NCBI GenBank assembly: GCA_011620595.1 | Contig: WOYX01000019.1 | Coordinates: 56,809 to 108,918 of the forward strand | Direction of reading: 5' to 3' | Length of the DNA stretch: 52,110 nt | Origin: Bacteroidales bacterium | Lineage (GTDB): Bacteria; Bacteroidota; Bacteroidia; Bacteroidales; VadinHA17 | Shown here: positions 27,642 to 37,701 of the stretch, piece by piece | Numbering within the stretch: position 1 is the stretch's first letter | Layout of the letters: each line of letters opens with the position of its first letter | The notes under the pieces: model-generated | Told to the model about the DNA's origin: nothing | The model's database searches: none | What the model saw: the letters and a program-made list of their open reading frames with translations, nothing else | Position numbers and translations under genes: made by a program

Positions 27642-30600
27642 CTACTCAAGGTTGATGCTCAGTCCCAGTCCGCGAAGCTCGTGCAGCAGCACGTTCAGCG
27701 ACTCAGGGATGCCAGGCATGGGCATCGGTTCACCCTTGACGATAGCCTCGTAGGCTTTTGCCCTTCCTATCACGTCATCAGACTTGATGGTCAGTATCTC
27801 CTGCAGTATGTGAGCAGCGCCAAAGGCTTCCAGTGCCCACACCTCCATCTCACCGAACCGCTGTCCTCCGAACTGTGCCTTACCTCCGAGAGGCTGCTGG
27901 GTGATGAGCGAGTAGGGCCCTATGGAGCGGGCATGCATCTTGTCATCAACCATGTGTCCCAGTTTGAGCATATAGATCATACCCACCGTGGCAGGCTGGT
28001 CAAAACGCTCACCGGTACCCCCGTCGTAGAGATAGGTGGTACCGTTGCGCGGTAGGCCTGCTTTTTCTGTCAGGCTGTTAATCTCATCCTGGCTGGCACC
28101 GTCAAATATCGGAGTCGAGAACTGCAATCCCAGCTCCTTGCCGGCCCATCCAAGGACGGTCTCGTATATCTGACCCAGGTTCATCCTGGAAGGCACGCCC
28201 AGAGGGTTAAGGACAATATCCACAGGTGTTCCGTCAGCAAGGAAGGGCATATCCTCCTGCCTTACTATCTTGGCCACAATACCCTTGTTACCGTGACGGC
28301 CGGCCATCTTGTCACCTACCCTGATCTTGCGCTTCTTGGCAAGATAGACCTTGGCAAGCCTGACGATGCCTGCGGGCAGCTCATCACCGATGGTGATGTT
28401 GTACCTCTTTCTCTTGTAGATACCGTCAATCTCCTTGTACTTGATGATATAGTTGTGAAGCAGCTGCTTGATGCTGTCGTTCTTCTTCTTGTCCGTCGTC
28501 CACTTGTTGGGGTTGACATTCAGATAATCAATCTCCTGTAGCTGCTTGAGGGTAAACTTGGCTCCCTTGGGTATGATGTCAACGTTGAGATAATCCTTCA
28601 CACCCTGCGAAGTCTTGCCGTTGACAAGAATGAACAGCTTGTCCACCAGCCTTGCCTTGAGGTCATCCGAGGCCCTGTTGAAATCGGCGTCTATCTTGTC
28701 AATGAGGGGTTTCTCAACGCTCTTTGACTTACGGTCCTTGACAGCCCTGGTAAAGAGTTTCTTGTTGATGACCACGCCCTCGAGTGAGGGGCCTGCCTTC
28801 AGTGAAGCATCCTTCACGTCACCGGCCTTATCGCCAAAGATAGCCCTCAGGAGCTTCTCCTCGGGTGAGGGGTCAGATTCACCCTTCGGGGTGATCTTCC
28901 CTATAAGTATGTCACCCGGTTTTATCTGGGCTCCGATGCGTATCAGTCCGTTTTCGTCGAGGTTCCTGGTGGCCTCCTCGCTGACGTTGGGTATGTCAGA
29001 GGTCAGCTCCTCCATGCCGCGCTTGGTGTCACGCACCTCGAGGATGTATTCGTCGATGTGCACCGAGGTGAAGATATCCTCCTGGACCACCTTTTCGCTT
29101 ATAACAATGGCGTCCTCGAAGTTGTATCCCTTCCACGGCATGAATGCCACCTTCAGGTTGCGGCCCAGGGCCAGCTCACCGTTCTTGGTTCCGTAGCCCT
29201 CCGTCAGCACCTGTCCCTTCACCACCTTCTCTCCCTTTCTGACGATCGGTACGAGGTTGATGGTGGTATTCTGGTTGGTCTTGTGGTATTTGGGCAGCTC
29301 GTAACGCTTAACGTCGTCATCGAAGCTCACGAACTTCTCCTCGTCGCTCCTTATGTACCTTATGACTATCTCGCTGGCATCAACATATTCCACCACCCCG
29401 TCGCCCTCGGCAACGATAAGTATCCTGGAGTCCTTTATCACCTGTGCTTCGAGTCCTGTGCCCACTATCGGCGCCTCCGGCTTCATCAGCGGCACTGCCT
29501 GGCGCATCATGTTCGAGCCCATAAGGGCACGGTTGGCATCATCATGCTCAAGGAAAGGTATCAGTGAGGCGGCGATGGAGGCTATCTGGTTGGGCGCCAC
29601 GTCCATCATCTGCACCTTGGAGACCTCCTCGAAGGGATAGTCTGCCCCCAGCCTCGACTTGGCCCTGGGGTTGGTGAAGGTGCCGTCAGGATTGAGAGGT
29701 GCGTTGGCCTGTGCTACGGTGAGGAGCTCCTCATCCTCTGCGGTGAGCCACTTCACCTCCTCGTTGTTCAGGTTGACCTTGCCTTCATTGACATCACGGT
29801 AGGGCGTCTCGATGAAGCCCAGATCGTTAATCCTGGCATAGACGCAGAGTGAGGATATAAGTCCGATGTTCGGACCCTCGGGAGTCTCTATCGGGCATAG
29901 CCGTCCGTAATGGGTATAGTGCACGTCGCGCACCTCAAACCCTGCACGCTCACGCGAGAGTCCGCCGGGACCCAGGGCTGAGAGACGGCGCTTGTGGGTC
30001 ATCTCCGCCAGCGGGTTGGTCTGGTCCATAAACTGCGACAGCTGGTTGGTGCCGAAGAATGAGTTGATGACCGACGAGAGTGTCTTGGAGTTGATAAGGT
30101 CAACGGGGGTGAAGACCTCATTGTCCCTCACGTTCATGCGCTCACGAATGGTACGGGCCATACGTGCAAGACCCACGCTGAACTGTGCCGAGAGCTGCTC
30201 ACCCACGGTACGAACCCTCCTGTTGCTGAGATGGTCGATATCATCAACATCGGTCTTGGAGTTGATGAGCTCAATAAGATAACCGATAATGGCAATGATA
30301 TCCTCCCTGGTCAGGATCTTGGTATCCATGTCGATGTTGAGGTTGAGCTTTCGGTTGATGCGGAACCGGCCCACACCGCCAAGGTCATACCTCTTGTCTG
30401 AGAAGAAGAGCTTGTCGATGACGTCACGGGCGGTAGCCTCATCCGGCGGCTCGGCATTGCGGAGCTGACGGTAGATGTATATTACCGCCTCCTTCTCGGA
30501 GTTGCAGGGGTCTTTCTGAAGCGTATTGTATATGATGGCAAAATCGGAGAGACTCATATCCTCACGGTGAAGGAGGATCGATTTGGCTCCGGAGTCGACT

Positions 30601-31451
30601 ATAAGGTCAACATGTTCATTTTCAATGATCGTCTCCCTGTCGAGAACCACCTCGTTACGTTCTATGGAGACAACCTCACCGGTATCCTCGTCAACGAAGT
30701 CCTCAACCCATGTACGGAGGACCCTGGCAGCAAGCTTGCGGCCGACGAGCTTCTTAATGTTAACCTTTGAGACCTTATGTTCCTCGGCGAGGTTGAAGAT
30801 CTCAAGTATGTCCTTGTCACTTTCAAAGCCTATTGCCCTGAGGAGAGTAGTGACAGGAAGCTTCTTTTTTCTGTCAATGTAGGCATACATCACATTGTTG
30901 ATGTCGGTGGCAAACTCTATCCACGAGCCCTTGAAGGGGATGATGCGTGCCGAGTAGAGTTTGGTGCCGTTGGCATGTATGCTCTGACCGAAGAAGACGC
31001 CGGGCGACCTGTGGAGCTGCGAGACTACCACTCTCTCAGCGCCGTTGATGACGAAGGTGCCGCGCTCGGTCATGTACGGTATTACACCCAGGTAGACATC
31101 CTGGATGACTGTATCAAAGTCTTCATGCTCGGGGTCAGTGCAGTAGAGCTTCAGTTTGGCCTTCAGCGGGACGCTGAAGGTGAGGCCCCTCTCAATGCAC
31201 TCGTCTATGGTATAACGCGGAGGATCAATGGAATAGTCGAGAAACTCAAGCACAAAGTTATTCCTGGTATCGGTAATGGGGAAGTTCTCCATGAAGACCT
31301 GGTAAAGGCCCTCCTTTCTCCTGTTCTCGGGTGTTGTTCCGAGCTGAAAAAACTCGGAAAAAGATTTAAGCTGAATCTCAAGAAAATCAGGGTACTCAAG
31401 CTGCTCTTTCTTGGATGCAAAATTGATTCTTTCGATATTTTTTGAAGACAT
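27642..31451 (-). CDS. rpoB: DNA-directed RNA polymerase subunit beta
   Basis: 1269 residues, a complete beta subunit. Typical segments are [20 protein letters not shown] (the rifampicin-pocket/fork region), [34 protein letters not shown], and the C-terminal [20 protein letters not shown] followed by the clamp contact with beta'. It starts 97 bp after rplL. Within that gap is a hairpin with a T-run, so a fraction of transcription probably ends before rpoB. The gene order rplL-rpoB-rpoC is the universal one. Confidence 0.99.
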   Translation of the reverse strand: MSSKNIERINFASKKEQLEYPDFLEIQLKSFSEFFQLGTTPENRRKEGLYQVFMENFPITDTRNNFVLEFLDYSIDPPRYTIDECIERGLTFSVPLKAKLKLYCTDPEHEDFDTVIQDVYLGVIPYMTERGTFVINGAERVVVSQLHRSPGVFFGQSIHANGTKLYSARIIPFKGSWIEFATDINNVMYAYIDRKKKLPVTTLLRAIGFESDKDILEIFNLAEEHKVSKVNIKKLVGRKLAARVLRTWVEDFVDEDTGEVVSIERNEVVLDRETIIENEHVDLIVDSGAKSILLHREDMSLSDFAIIYNTLQKDPCNSEKEAVIYIYRQLRNAEPPDEATARDVIDKLFFSDKRYDLGGVGRFRINRKLNLNIDMDTKILTREDIIAIIGYLIELINSKTDVDDIDHLSNRRVRTVGEQLSAQFSVGLARMARTIRERMNVRDNEVFTPVDLINSKTLSSVINSFFGTNQLSQFMDQTNPLAEMTHKRRLSALGPGGLSRERAGFEVRDVHYTHYGRLCPIETPEGPNIGLISSLCVYARINDLGFIETPYRDVNEGKVNLNNEEVKWLTAEDEELLTVAQANAPLNPDGTFTNPRAKSRLGADYPFEEVSKVQMMDVAPNQIASIAASLIPFLEHDDANRALMGSNMMRQAVPLMKPEAPIVGTGLEAQVIKDSRILIVAEGDGVVEYVDASEIVIRYIRSDEEKFVSFDDDVKRYELPKYHKTNQNTTINLVPIVRKGEKVVKGQVLTEGYGTKNGELALGRNLKVAFMPWKGYNFEDAIVISEKVVQEDIFTSVHIDEYILEVRDTKRGMEELTSDIPNVSEEATRNLDENGLIRIGAQIKPGDILIGKITPKGESDPSPEEKLLRAIFGDKAGDVKDASLKAGPSLEGVVINKKLFTRAVKDRKSKSVEKPLIDKIDADFNRASDDLKARLVDKLFILVNGKTSQGVKDYLNVDIIPKGAKFTLKQLQEIDYLNVNPNKWTTDKKKNDSIKQLLHNYIIKYKEIDGIYKRKRYNITIGDELPAGIVRLAKVYLAKKRKIRVGDKMAGRHGNKGIVAKIVRQEDMPFLADGTPVDIVLNPLGVPSRMNLGQIYETVLGWAGKELGLQFSTPIFDGASQDEINSLTEKAGLPRNGTTYLYDGGTGERFDQPATVGMIYMLKLGHMVDDKMHARSIGPYSLITQQPLGGKAQFGGQRFGEMEVWALEAFGAAHILQEILTIKSDDVIGRAKAYEAIVKGEPMPMPGIPESLNVLLHELRGLGLSINLE

Positions 31452-31485
31452 TTCCGGTAGGATTAAGTGAACTTATAAAAAATGA

Positions 31486-31523
31486 CAAAAAGGCTTAGCT
31501 CCGCCTGGTGGCGGAACTAAACC
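31486..31523 (-). terminator. Attenuator-like terminator between rplL and rpoB
   Basis: On the minus strand a near-perfect 14-bp stem with a 4-nt ACCA loop forms from GGTTTAG-T-TCCGCC (31510-31523) and GGCGGA-G-CTAAGCC (31492-31505), with one G-T wobble. It is followed by five T residues (31487-31491 in plus-strand complement). It lies 26 bp after the rplL stop. A partial terminator here would set the ratio of ribosomal protein to polymerase transcripts. Confidence 0.85.
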
Positions 31524-31548
31524 TGTAAACCCGGTAATCAGGTATAAC

Positions 31549-31929
31549 TTATTTAAGTTCAACTTCAGCTCCTGATTCTTCCAATGTTTTCTTAATGCTC
31601 TCAGCCTCTTCCTTTGATACGCCCTCTTTCACAGGGCCGGGAGCGGCGTCAACTACTGCTTTGGCTTCTTTCAGGCCGAGTCCGGTGATATCCTTCACAA
31701 GCTTAACGATCTGAAGCTTCTGGCCACCTGCACTTTTGAGGATGATATCAAAACTGGTCTTCTCAGCTTCTGCCGGTGCACCGTCGCCTCCTGCTGCCGG
31801 AGCTGCTACTGCTACTGCTGCTGCTGCGGGCTCAATGCCATACTCTTCTTTCAATATTTTTGCAAGCTCGTTAACCTCTTTCACGGTTAAGTTCACCAAC
31901 TCTTCTGCAAATTTCTTAAGATCTGCCAT
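31549..31929 (-). CDS. rplL: 50S ribosomal protein L7/L12
   Basis: 126 residues. The N-terminal dimerisation helix pair ([20 protein letters not shown]) is followed by an Ala/Gly/Pro-rich hinge (residues about 36-54) and the C-terminal factor-binding domain ([20 protein letters not shown], then [15 protein letters not shown]). It forms the stalk that recruits translation GTPases, bound to L10 encoded 36 bp upstream. Confidence 0.98.
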   Translation of the reverse strand: MADLKKFAEELVNLTVKEVNELAKILKEEYGIEPAAAAVAVAAPAAGGDGAPAEAEKTSFDIILKSAGGQKLQIVKLVKDITGLGLKEAKAVVDAAPGPVKEGVSKEEAESIKKTLEESGAEVELK

Positions 31930-31965
31930 TTCTATAGGAATTTTAATTTGATTAACTAATGAATA

Positions 31966-32481
31966 CTACTTTTTTGAGAGTGTCTCGAGGACACCATGAA
32001 TTGTGGAACCACCCGACTGCAGTGCGGAGATAACGTTCTTCGCCGGCGACTGCAGAAGCATGATGATATCGCCTATGAGTTCCTCTCTCGACTTGAGTGC
32101 GGCGAGGGTCTCAATAAGGTTATCACCCGTATATACTGATTCTTCTACATATGCGCCCTTGATCAGGGGTTTCGGATGCGATTTACGGAACTCCCTGATC
32201 ATCTTGGCAGGTGTGTTTCCGTTATTCGAGAACATTACAGCAGTTGAGCCTTTAAGCACGGGGATAAGTTCCCCCACTTCGAGGCCGGCCTGCTCCAGTG
32301 CTCTGCGGAGGAGGGTGTTTTTAACGACAACCAGTTTGATCTGGTTCTCGAAACACTTCCTGCGCAGGTTGCTGGTGTCAGCAGCATTGAGCTGTGCAGT
32401 GTCAGTCAGGTAAAAGTGGCTGTACTCCTTCAGGGTATCAGCCAGACTGTTGATGATATCGGATTTCTCTTCTCTTCTCAT
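31966..32481 (-). CDS. rplJ: 50S ribosomal protein L10
   Basis: 171 residues, starting MRREEKSDIINSLADTLKEY. The globular domain contains FENQIKLVVVKNTLLRRAL and the typical LKGSTAVMFS. The C-terminal helix is the anchor for L7/L12 dimers. It is 25 bp downstream of rplA. In E. coli L10 represses its own message; no matching leader structure is evident in this short gap. Confidence 0.97.
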   Translation of the reverse strand: MRREEKSDIINSLADTLKEYSHFYLTDTAQLNAADTSNLRRKCFENQIKLVVVKNTLLRRALEQAGLEVGELIPVLKGSTAVMFSNNGNTPAKMIREFRKSHPKPLIKGAYVEESVYTGDNLIETLAALKSREELIGDIIMLLQSPAKNVISALQSGGSTIHGVLETLSKK

Positions 32482-32506
32482 AATCTCTCTGAATTTCTTT
32501 GTTCAG

Positions 32507-33202
32507 TTAAACTTCAAGGCTCTTTGGATCAACCTTCAGTCCCGGACTCATGGTACTGGAAAGGAAGATGCTCCTTACGTAGGTACCTTTTGCAGAGGCG
32601 GGTTTGAGCTTGTTGATCGTGGAGAGAAATTCCCTTGCGTTTTCAACGATCTTATGAGGTTCAAAGGATACTTTTCCGATGGAAGCATGGACTATACCGG
32701 CTTTGTCAACTTTAAAGTCGATTTTTCCCTGCTTAACCTCCTTAACAGCCTTGCCTATCTCCATGGTCACCGTTCCGCTTTTGGGGTTCGGCATCAGACC
32801 ACGGGGACCCAGCAGGCGTCCCAACTGACCTATCTTACCCATTACTGAGGGCATGGTAATAATGACATCCACATCTGTCCAGCCGCCCTTGATCTTCTCA
32901 ACCCACTCATCCAGTCCCACATGATCAGCGCCTGCCTCTTTTGCTTCAGCCTCCTTGTCAGGGGTTACCAGGGCAAGAACCCTGACCTCCTTGCCTGTGC
33001 CGTGAGGGAGGGAGACAACACCGCGAACCATCTGGTTCGATTTGCGCGGGTCAATTCCCAGCCTTACGTCAATATCGACCGAGGCATCAAACTTTACAGT
33101 AGTGATATCTTTTACCAGTGCTGCCGCTTCCGACAAAGTATAAAGCTTGCCGTGCTCGAGTTTCTCGAGGACAAACTTCTGTTTCTTGGTAAGCTTAGCC
33201 AT
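32507..33202 (-). CDS. rplA: 50S ribosomal protein L1
   Basis: 231 residues with the L1 signature region [20 protein letters not shown] (residues about 120-139) and conserved [17 protein letters not shown]1 binds 23S rRNA at the E-site stalk and usually represses the rplKA transcript. It starts 18 bp after rplK. Confidence 0.98.
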   Translation of the reverse strand: MAKLTKKQKFVLEKLEHGKLYTLSEAAALVKDITTVKFDASVDIDVRLGIDPRKSNQMVRGVVSLPHGTGKEVRVLALVTPDKEAEAKEAGADHVGLDEWVEKIKGGWTDVDVIITMPSVMGKIGQLGRLLGPRGLMPNPKSGTVTMEIGKAVKEVKQGKIDFKVDKAGIVHASIGKVSFEPHKIVENAREFLSTINKLKPASAKGTYVRSIFLSSTMSPGLKVDPKSLEV

Positions 33203-33220
33203 TTCTATTCACATAATTAG

Positions 33221-33661
33221 TTATTTACCCGGGAATGCACCTGTTACGGTGATACCCATACTCCTGGCGGTGCCTGCCACCATCTTCATCGCGGATTCGA
33301 GAGTGAAGCAGTTAAGATCCTGCATCTTATCCTCGGCTATAGTCTTTACCTGGTTCCATGATATAGCTGCCACCTTGGCGCGGTTGGGCTCAGCAGAGCC
33401 TTTCTTGGCCTTTGTGGCTTCCAATATCTGGACTGCCACAGGGGGGGTCTTGGTGACGAAGTCAAATGACTTGTCGCTGTACACGGTGATGATCACCGGT
33501 ATGACCTTCCCTGCCTTGTCCTGGGTACGGGCATTGAACTGTTTGCAAAACTCCATGATATTCACACCCTTGGAGCCCAGTGCAGGGCCTACGGGTGGAG
33601 ATGGATTGGCTGCTCCGCCTTTAATCTGTAATTTGATTAATCCAGCAACTTCTTTTGCCAT
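33221..33661 (-). CDS. rplK: 50S ribosomal protein L11
   Basis: 146 residues; N-terminal [20 protein letters not shown] and the [15 protein letters not shown] linker, then the rRNA-binding domain ending [13 protein letters not shown]. It forms the GTPase-associated centre. It lies 87 bp after nusG. Confidence 0.98.
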   Translation of the reverse strand: MAKEVAGLIKLQIKGGAANPSPPVGPALGSKGVNIMEFCKQFNARTQDKAGKVIPVIITVYSDKSFDFVTKTPPVAVQILEATKAKKGSAEPNRAKVAAISWNQVKTIAEDKMQDLNCFTLESAMKMVAGTARSMGITVTGAFPGK

Positions 33662-33748
33662 AATTAAAAATTTGCATTGTTTATAGCGAGAGCATGACTG
33701 CCGCTTAAGGAAGCATTATAATTCACGGCTGTCAATTTCCTTATTTCC

Positions 33749-34297
33749 TCAACTTTCTTTCTCTACCTGCAGGAAGCTCAGCTCCAGCGGGGTCTTGCGT
33801 CCGAAGATCTTGACCATCACCTTGAGCTTGCGCTTCTCCTCATTGACCTCTTCAATCACTCCTGTAAAGCTGTTGAAGGGTCCGTCTATTACTTTAACCG
33901 TCTCGCCAATCACGAAAGGAACATTCAGTTCCTCTTCGCTGGCTGCCAGTTCATCTACCTTTCCGAGTATACGGTTGATCTCTGCCCTCCGTATCGGTGT
34001 CGGTTCACCCGACGAAGTCCCGAGGAATCCGAGAACATTTGGTATGTTGCGCAGCACATGCGGCACCTCACCCACCAGGGCGGCCTCCACTATGACATAA
34101 CCCGGGAAGAAGGTACGCTCCTTGCTCACCTTTTTTCCGGCACGTATCTGGTAGACCTTCTCGGTAGGTATCAGCACCTGTGTGATGTAATCATGAAGCT
34201 TGAGGCGTTCTATCTCACTCTCGAGATACTCCTTCACCTTCTTCTCCTTGCCGCCTATAGCCCTGAGTACATACCACTTTTTGACATTCTCGCTCAT
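33749..34297 (-). CDS. nusG: Transcription termination/antitermination protein NusG
   Basis: 182 residues from the ATG at 34295-34297 (MSENVKKWYVLRAIGGKEKK). The frame stays open 20 codons further upstream, but that would nearly reach secE and lacks family similarity. The NGN domain (residues about 6-115) binds the polymerase clamp; the KOW domain contains VKVIDGPFNSFTGVIEEV. It starts 19 bp after secE, the usual pairing. Confidence 0.97.
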   Translation of the reverse strand: MSENVKKWYVLRAIGGKEKKVKEYLESEIERLKLHDYITQVLIPTEKVYQIRAGKKVSKERTFFPGYVIVEAALVGEVPHVLRNIPNVLGFLGTSSGEPTPIRRAEINRILGKVDELAASEEELNVPFVIGETVKVIDGPFNSFTGVIEEVNEEKRKLKVMVKIFGRKTPLELSFLQVEKES

Positions 34298-34316
34298 CTG
34301 TGCCCGCTCCGTTTTA

Positions 34317-34508
34317 TTAATACAAGAGGTTGTAAACAATCCCCATGATCTTGTCAAAGAAGAAGTCTATAACCCAGATGACGAGCGCAAGGATGACAGA
34401 GGTGACAAGCACAAGAGTTGCGCTGGCCTGCAGTTCCTGCCAGGTAGGCCACGTTACCTTGTGCATCAGCTCGTTGTATGATTCTTTAAAATATGTTCCT
34501 ACCTTCAT
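34317..34508 (-). CDS. secE: Preprotein translocase subunit SecE
   Basis: 63 residues, the short single-helix form. An amphipathic N-terminus with the conserved MHKVTWPTWQELQASATLV (residues 15-33) leads to one membrane helix (LVTSVILALVIWVIDFFF). It clamps SecY in the Sec translocon. It lies between tRNA-Trp and nusG. Confidence 0.97.
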   Translation of the reverse strand: MKVGTYFKESYNELMHKVTWPTWQELQASATLVLVTSVILALVIWVIDFFFDKIMGIVYNLLY

Positions 34509-34527
34509 AATTAAGACTCCGTTTTCG

Positions 34528-34600
34528 CACGGGAGGAGAGGCTCGAACTCCCGACACCTGGTTTTGGAGACCAGTGCTCTACCAACTGAGCTACACCCGT
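34528..34600 (-). tRNA. tRNA-Trp (CCA)
   Basis: 73 nt. The anticodon loop CTCCAAA between paired CTGGT/ACCAG arms gives anticodon CCA. T-loop TTCGAGC, discriminator G, no encoded CCA tail. The acceptor stem (ACGGGTG with CTCCCGT) has a T-T mismatch at pair 6-67. It sits between tuf and secE. Confidence 0.95.
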
Positions 34601-34615
34601 GTAAATTTCATAGGT

Positions 34616-34642
34616 TATCCGTACGCCTGAGGCGTACGGATA
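34616..34642. other. Perfect 12-bp palindromic hairpin between tuf and tRNA-Trp
   Basis: TATCCGTACGCC (34616-34627), loop TGA, and GGCGTACGGATA (34631-34642) pair without mismatch. It is 32 bp after the tuf stop and 15 bp before the tRNA. No T-run follows on either strand, so it is more likely an RNA-processing or stability element than a simple terminator. Confidence 0.75.
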
Positions 34643-34674
34643 CCACCTGAAAATATATGTATATTTAAAAGGTC

Positions 34675-35862
34675 TTACTCGACAATCTCAACAACAGCAC
34701 CTGCTCCAACCGTACGGCCGCCTTCGCGGATAGCGAAACGGAGACCCTTGTTGATAGCCACCGGGTAGATGAGTTCAACGGTTATGGTTACGTTGTCACC
34801 CGGCATCACCATCTCTGTTCCCTCGGGGAGAGATATCTCGCCCGTAATGTCAAGGGTACGGAGATAGAACTGCGGACGGTAATGGTTGTGGAACGGAGTG
34901 TGACGTCCGCCTTCCTCCTTCTTCAGCACGTAGACCTCAGCCTTGAACTTGGTGTGGGGTGTTATTGAACCCGGCTTGGCAAGAACGTGACCTCTCTTGA
35001 TCTCCTTCTTGTCTACGCCGCGGAGCAGCAGACCGACGTTGTCACCTGCCTCACCCTGGTCGAGGATCTTGCGAAACATCTCAACACCGGTACATACGGT
35101 CTTGCGTTTTTCCGAACCCAGTCCCACGATCTCAAGCTCGTCGCCGGTGTGAACTATACCTGTTTCAATACGGCCAGTAGCCACGGTACCGCGACCGGTG
35201 ATCGAGAAGATATCTTCCACAGGCATGAGGAAGGGTTTCTCATTTTCACGCGGAGGAATAGGTATGTATTCGTCAATGGCATCCATCAGTTCCATGACTT
35301 TTTCTTCCCACTTGGCTTCACCGTTCATGGCACCGAGTGCCGAACCGCGGATAACCGGGGCATTGTCACCATCGAACTTGTAGAAGTTGAGGAGATCGCG
35401 GATCTCCATCTCAACGAGGTCGATAAGCTCCTCGTCATCAACGGCGTCAACCTTGTTGATGAAGACAACGATCTTCGGCACGTTCACCTGGCGGGCCAGA
35501 AGGATATGTTCGCGTGTCTGGGGCATGGGGCCGTCAGTGGCGGCTACAACGATGATGGCGCCGTCCATCTGGGCAGCACCCGTAACCATGTTCTTTACAT
35601 AGTCAGCGTGACCCGGACAGTCAACGTGGGCATAATGACGCTTTGCCGTTGAGTACTCAACGTGAGCCGTGTTGATCGTAATACCCCTTTCCTTTTCCTC
35701 GGGAGCATTGTCGATCGAATCAAAGTCCCTGATTTCAGAGAGACCCTTCTTGGCGAGAACCATCGTAATAGCAGCCGTCAGGGTGGTCTTGCCGTGGTCG
35801 ACGTGACCGATCGTACCAATATTTACGTGTGGTTTCGACCTGTCAAATTTTTCTTTTGCCAT
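34675..35862 (-). CDS. tuf: Elongation factor Tu
   Basis: 395 residues. GTPase motifs: GHVDHGKT (residues 19-26), RGITIN in switch [13 protein letters not shown] and SALGAMNG. The C-terminal barrel contains the kirromycin/tRNA contact region (ending [16 protein letters not shown]). It delivers aminoacyl-tRNA to the ribosome. It is embedded between tRNA genes, 45 bp after tRNA-Thr(GGT). Confidence 0.99.
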   Translation of the reverse strand: MAKEKFDRSKPHVNIGTIGHVDHGKTTLTAAITMVLAKKGLSEIRDFDSIDNAPEEKERGITINTAHVEYSTAKRHYAHVDCPGHADYVKNMVTGAAQMDGAIIVVAATDGPMPQTREHILLARQVNVPKIVVFINKVDAVDDEELIDLVEMEIRDLLNFYKFDGDNAPVIRGSALGAMNGEAKWEEKVMELMDAIDEYIPIPPRENEKPFLMPVEDIFSITGRGTVATGRIETGIVHTGDELEIVGLGSEKRKTVCTGVEMFRKILDQGEAGDNVGLLLRGVDKKEIKRGHVLAKPGSITPHTKFKAEVYVLKKEEGGRHTPFHNHYRPQFYLRTLDITGEISLPEGTEMVMPGDNVTITVELIYPVAINKGLRFAIREGGRTVGAGAVVEIVE

Positions 35863-35907
35863 AACTAAAAGCTTATTAATTTAAATTTATATCCAAAGTC
35901 TGTTTTG

Positions 35908-35979
35908 AGCCGATGATGAGAGTTGAACTCATGACCCCTTCCTTACCAAGGAAGTGCTCTACCCCTGAGCTACATCGGC
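35908..35979 (-). tRNA. tRNA-Thr (GGT)
   Basis: 72 nt. Acceptor GCCGATG/CATCGGC is fully paired; anticodon stem CTTCC/GGAAG closes loop TTGGTAA, giving anticodon GGT. Discriminator T; no encoded CCA. Confidence 0.96.
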
Positions 35980-35985
35980 ATAATG

Positions 35986-36058
35986 AGCGGGAGACGGAAT
36001 TCGAATCCGCGACCCTTAGCTTGGAAGGCTAATGCTCTACCAGCTGAGCTACTCCCGC
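35986..36058 (-). tRNA. tRNA-Gly (TCC)
   Basis: 73 nt. Acceptor GCGGGAG/CTCCCGC; anticodon stem TTAGC/GCTAA closes loop CTTCCAA, giving anticodon TCC. Discriminator T; no encoded CCA. Six bases separate it from tRNA-Thr(GGT). Confidence 0.96.
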
Positions 36059-36120
36059 TTATATCGTTAACCGGCACGTCCCTGCCTGGGGAAGAGTGCA
36101 TTGATGCTCACTGTCAAGAG

Positions 36121-36203
36121 TGGGGAGAGCAGGATTCGAACCTACGAAGTCTTCAGACAACAGATTTACAGTCTGCCCCAGTTGGCCACTTTGGTATCTC
36201 CCC
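36121..36203 (-). tRNA. tRNA-Tyr (GTA)
   Basis: 83 nt, with the long variable arm of bacterial tRNA-Tyr. Acceptor GGGGAGA/TCTCCCC; anticodon loop CTGTAAA between CAGA/TCTG arms, anticodon GTA. Discriminator A; no encoded CCA. Confidence 0.96.
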
Positions 36204-36253
36204 TTCTCAACAGCGCATGCCTGGTTAGACATACACATTCTCATCACTGAATG

Positions 36254-36327
36254 AGCCGATGAAGGGATTCGAACCCCCGACCTGCGGATTACAAATCAGC
36301 TGCTCTGGCCAACTGAGCTACATCGGC
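36254..36327 (-). tRNA. tRNA-Thr (TGT)
   Basis: 74 nt. Acceptor GCCGATG/CATCGGC, identical to tRNA-Thr(GGT). Anticodon loop TTTGTAA gives TGT. The anticodon stem GCTGA/TCCGC contains one T-C mismatch. It is the first gene of the tRNA-tuf-secE transcript. Confidence 0.95.
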
Positions 36328-36377
36328 ATTCGAAAGAACGTCAGATCAATGAGGAAATACCCTCAAAAATCGGTTTG

Positions 36378-36409
36378 CAAATGTAGAAATTTTAATTTCA
36401 AATGTCAAA
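36378..36409 (-). promoter_or_regulatory. Promoter of the tRNA-tuf-secE-nusG operon
   Basis: On the minus strand TTTG (36406-36409), 20 bp, then TACATTTG (36378-36385) fully fits the Bacteroidota consensus. The predicted start is about 45 nt before tRNA-Thr(TGT). Confidence 0.8.
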
Positions 36410-36439
36410 ATAATATAAAGATTTTTTCCTGCAGCGCTC

Positions 36440-36739
36440 TTAAACTCCGCGCAGCTTGTTCTTCTGTTTGACTATCTGCCGCTTAAGGGCTGCGACGCAG
36501 AGGTCGGTCGCTTCTTCGAAGGTTTTGCTCTGCTTGCGCGCAAAAAGAGGGCCTCCCGGATACTCTACCTTGATCTCCGCAACCTTGTTTTCCCTCTCAT
36601 CATCATGGTCCAGCCTCAGAAACACTTCCGCACTGACAATATCATCACTTACAAGTGACAGCTTGTTCATCTTCTGCGATACAAAGTCCAGCAACTTCTT
36701 GTCAGCGTCGAACCTGACTGAATGAATCTTAATGTTCAT
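36440..36739 (-). CDS. hpf: Ribosome hibernation/HPF-RaiA family protein
   Basis: 99 residues, the short form without the C-terminal dimerisation domain of long HPF. It begins MNIKIHSVRFDADKKLLDFV and shows the beta-alpha-beta pattern and the conserved C-terminal helix TFEEATDLCVAALKRQIVKQ with basic residues that contact 16S rRNA. It blocks the decoding centre in stationary phase. It is the last gene of rpsU-xerC-hpf, 28 bp after xerC. Confidence 0.93.
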   Translation of the reverse strand: MNIKIHSVRFDADKKLLDFVSQKMNKLSLVSDDIVSAEVFLRLDHDDERENKVAEIKVEYPGGPLFARKQSKTFEEATDLCVAALKRQIVKQKNKLRGV

Positions 36740-36767
36740 GATAGTTCCTCCTGTTTTTTATTGATTG

Positions 36768-37649
36768 TTAAGCTCTGGGATGAGCCTGTTTATATACTTT
36801 CCTGAGCTGTTCGAAGGTATTGTGGGTGTAGACCTGTGTTGCCGAAAGACTGGCATGCCCCAGCAACTCCTTGATTGAATTGAGATCCGCCCCATGGTTG
36901 AGCATGTGCGTGGCAAACGTGTGCCTCAGTACGTGCGGACTCTTTTTCTCTACCGTAGTTACCATGGCAAGATACCTCCTTACAATATTGTAAACAGCCT
37001 TGTCATACATTTTGTTCCCCCTTGCGGTGACAAAAAACCAGTTGCCGTCAGGCTGTGCCTCCCTTCTTGCTGCGAGATATGTTCCGAGTGATTTTATGAA
37101 GCTGCCCGCCAGGGGTATTACCCTCTGCTTTCCTCGTTTTCCCGTCACCCTTACCTGCCCTGAGAAGAGATCCACATCCTCATTGCGCAGACCTATCAGT
37201 TCCGACCGCCTCATGCCAGTAAGATACAAAAATTCCACGATAGTGCGGTCACGTATGCCTGAAAAATCATCGCCAAACTTAAAATCGTCAAGCAGCCTGT
37301 CGAGCGCCTCTTCGGCAACGAACACAGGTAGCTGACGTGGCTTTCGCGGCAGCTTAAGGGCCGACATCGGGTCAGCACTGCTCATACCATGGCGGCGCAG
37401 GTAACGGAAGAAAGTCCTGAGGGCTGACATCTTCCTGTGCACACTGCTCACAGCATAACCCTCCTCAAGCAGTGACACCATCCAGCCCCTTACGGCAGCC
37501 GGTGTAACAGAATCATCACTCATCCCGGGATGATTCTCCCCGAGCCAGTGAAAAAACTGATCAAGATCGTTCTGGTATGAAGTAACGGTATGCGGAGAAT
37601 AGCGCTTCTCGGTACGTATATACTGCAGGAATGATTCCTTTCTCTCCAT
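36768..37649 (-). CDS. xerC: Tyrosine recombinase XerC
   Basis: 293 residues from the ATG at 37647-37649 (MERKESFLQYIRTEKRYSPH). The codon before it is TTG and could be read as an earlier start but is unlikely. An N-terminal SAM-like DNA-binding domain spans about residues 1-90. The catalytic residues are visible: Arg in LTGMRRSEL, Lys in VTGKRGKQR, His-x-x-Arg in PHVLRHTFATHML, His in LLGHASLSATQ and the nucleophile Tyr in VYTHNTFEQL. It resolves chromosome dimers at dif with XerD. Its chromosomal place between rpsU and hpf is typical of Bacteroidota, so it is the housekeeping enzyme and not an integrase. Confidence 0.95.
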   Translation of the reverse strand: MERKESFLQYIRTEKRYSPHTVTSYQNDLDQFFHWLGENHPGMSDDSVTPAAVRGWMVSLLEEGYAVSSVHRKMSALRTFFRYLRRHGMSSADPMSALKLPRKPRQLPVFVAEEALDRLLDDFKFGDDFSGIRDRTIVEFLYLTGMRRSELIGLRNEDVDLFSGQVRVTGKRGKQRVIPLAGSFIKSLGTYLAARREAQPDGNWFFVTARGNKMYDKAVYNIVRRYLAMVTTVEKKSPHVLRHTFATHMLNHGADLNSIKELLGHASLSATQVYTHNTFEQLRKVYKQAHPRA

Positions 37650-37701
37650 CAAAGGAACCTTTTGATGTTATTTACTGATGACCTGGCAGACAGCAGCGGG
37701 A

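Noticed and set aside
34298-34357. 20-codon upstream extension of nusG
   Set aside because: It occupies the gap to secE and the end of secE and has no NusG similarity; MSENVKKWYVL is the normal start.
36768-37649. Tyrosine recombinase next to tRNA genes as a sign of an integrated element
   Set aside because: It is the housekeeping XerC between rpsU and hpf. No att duplication or phage or plasmid gene is nearby.
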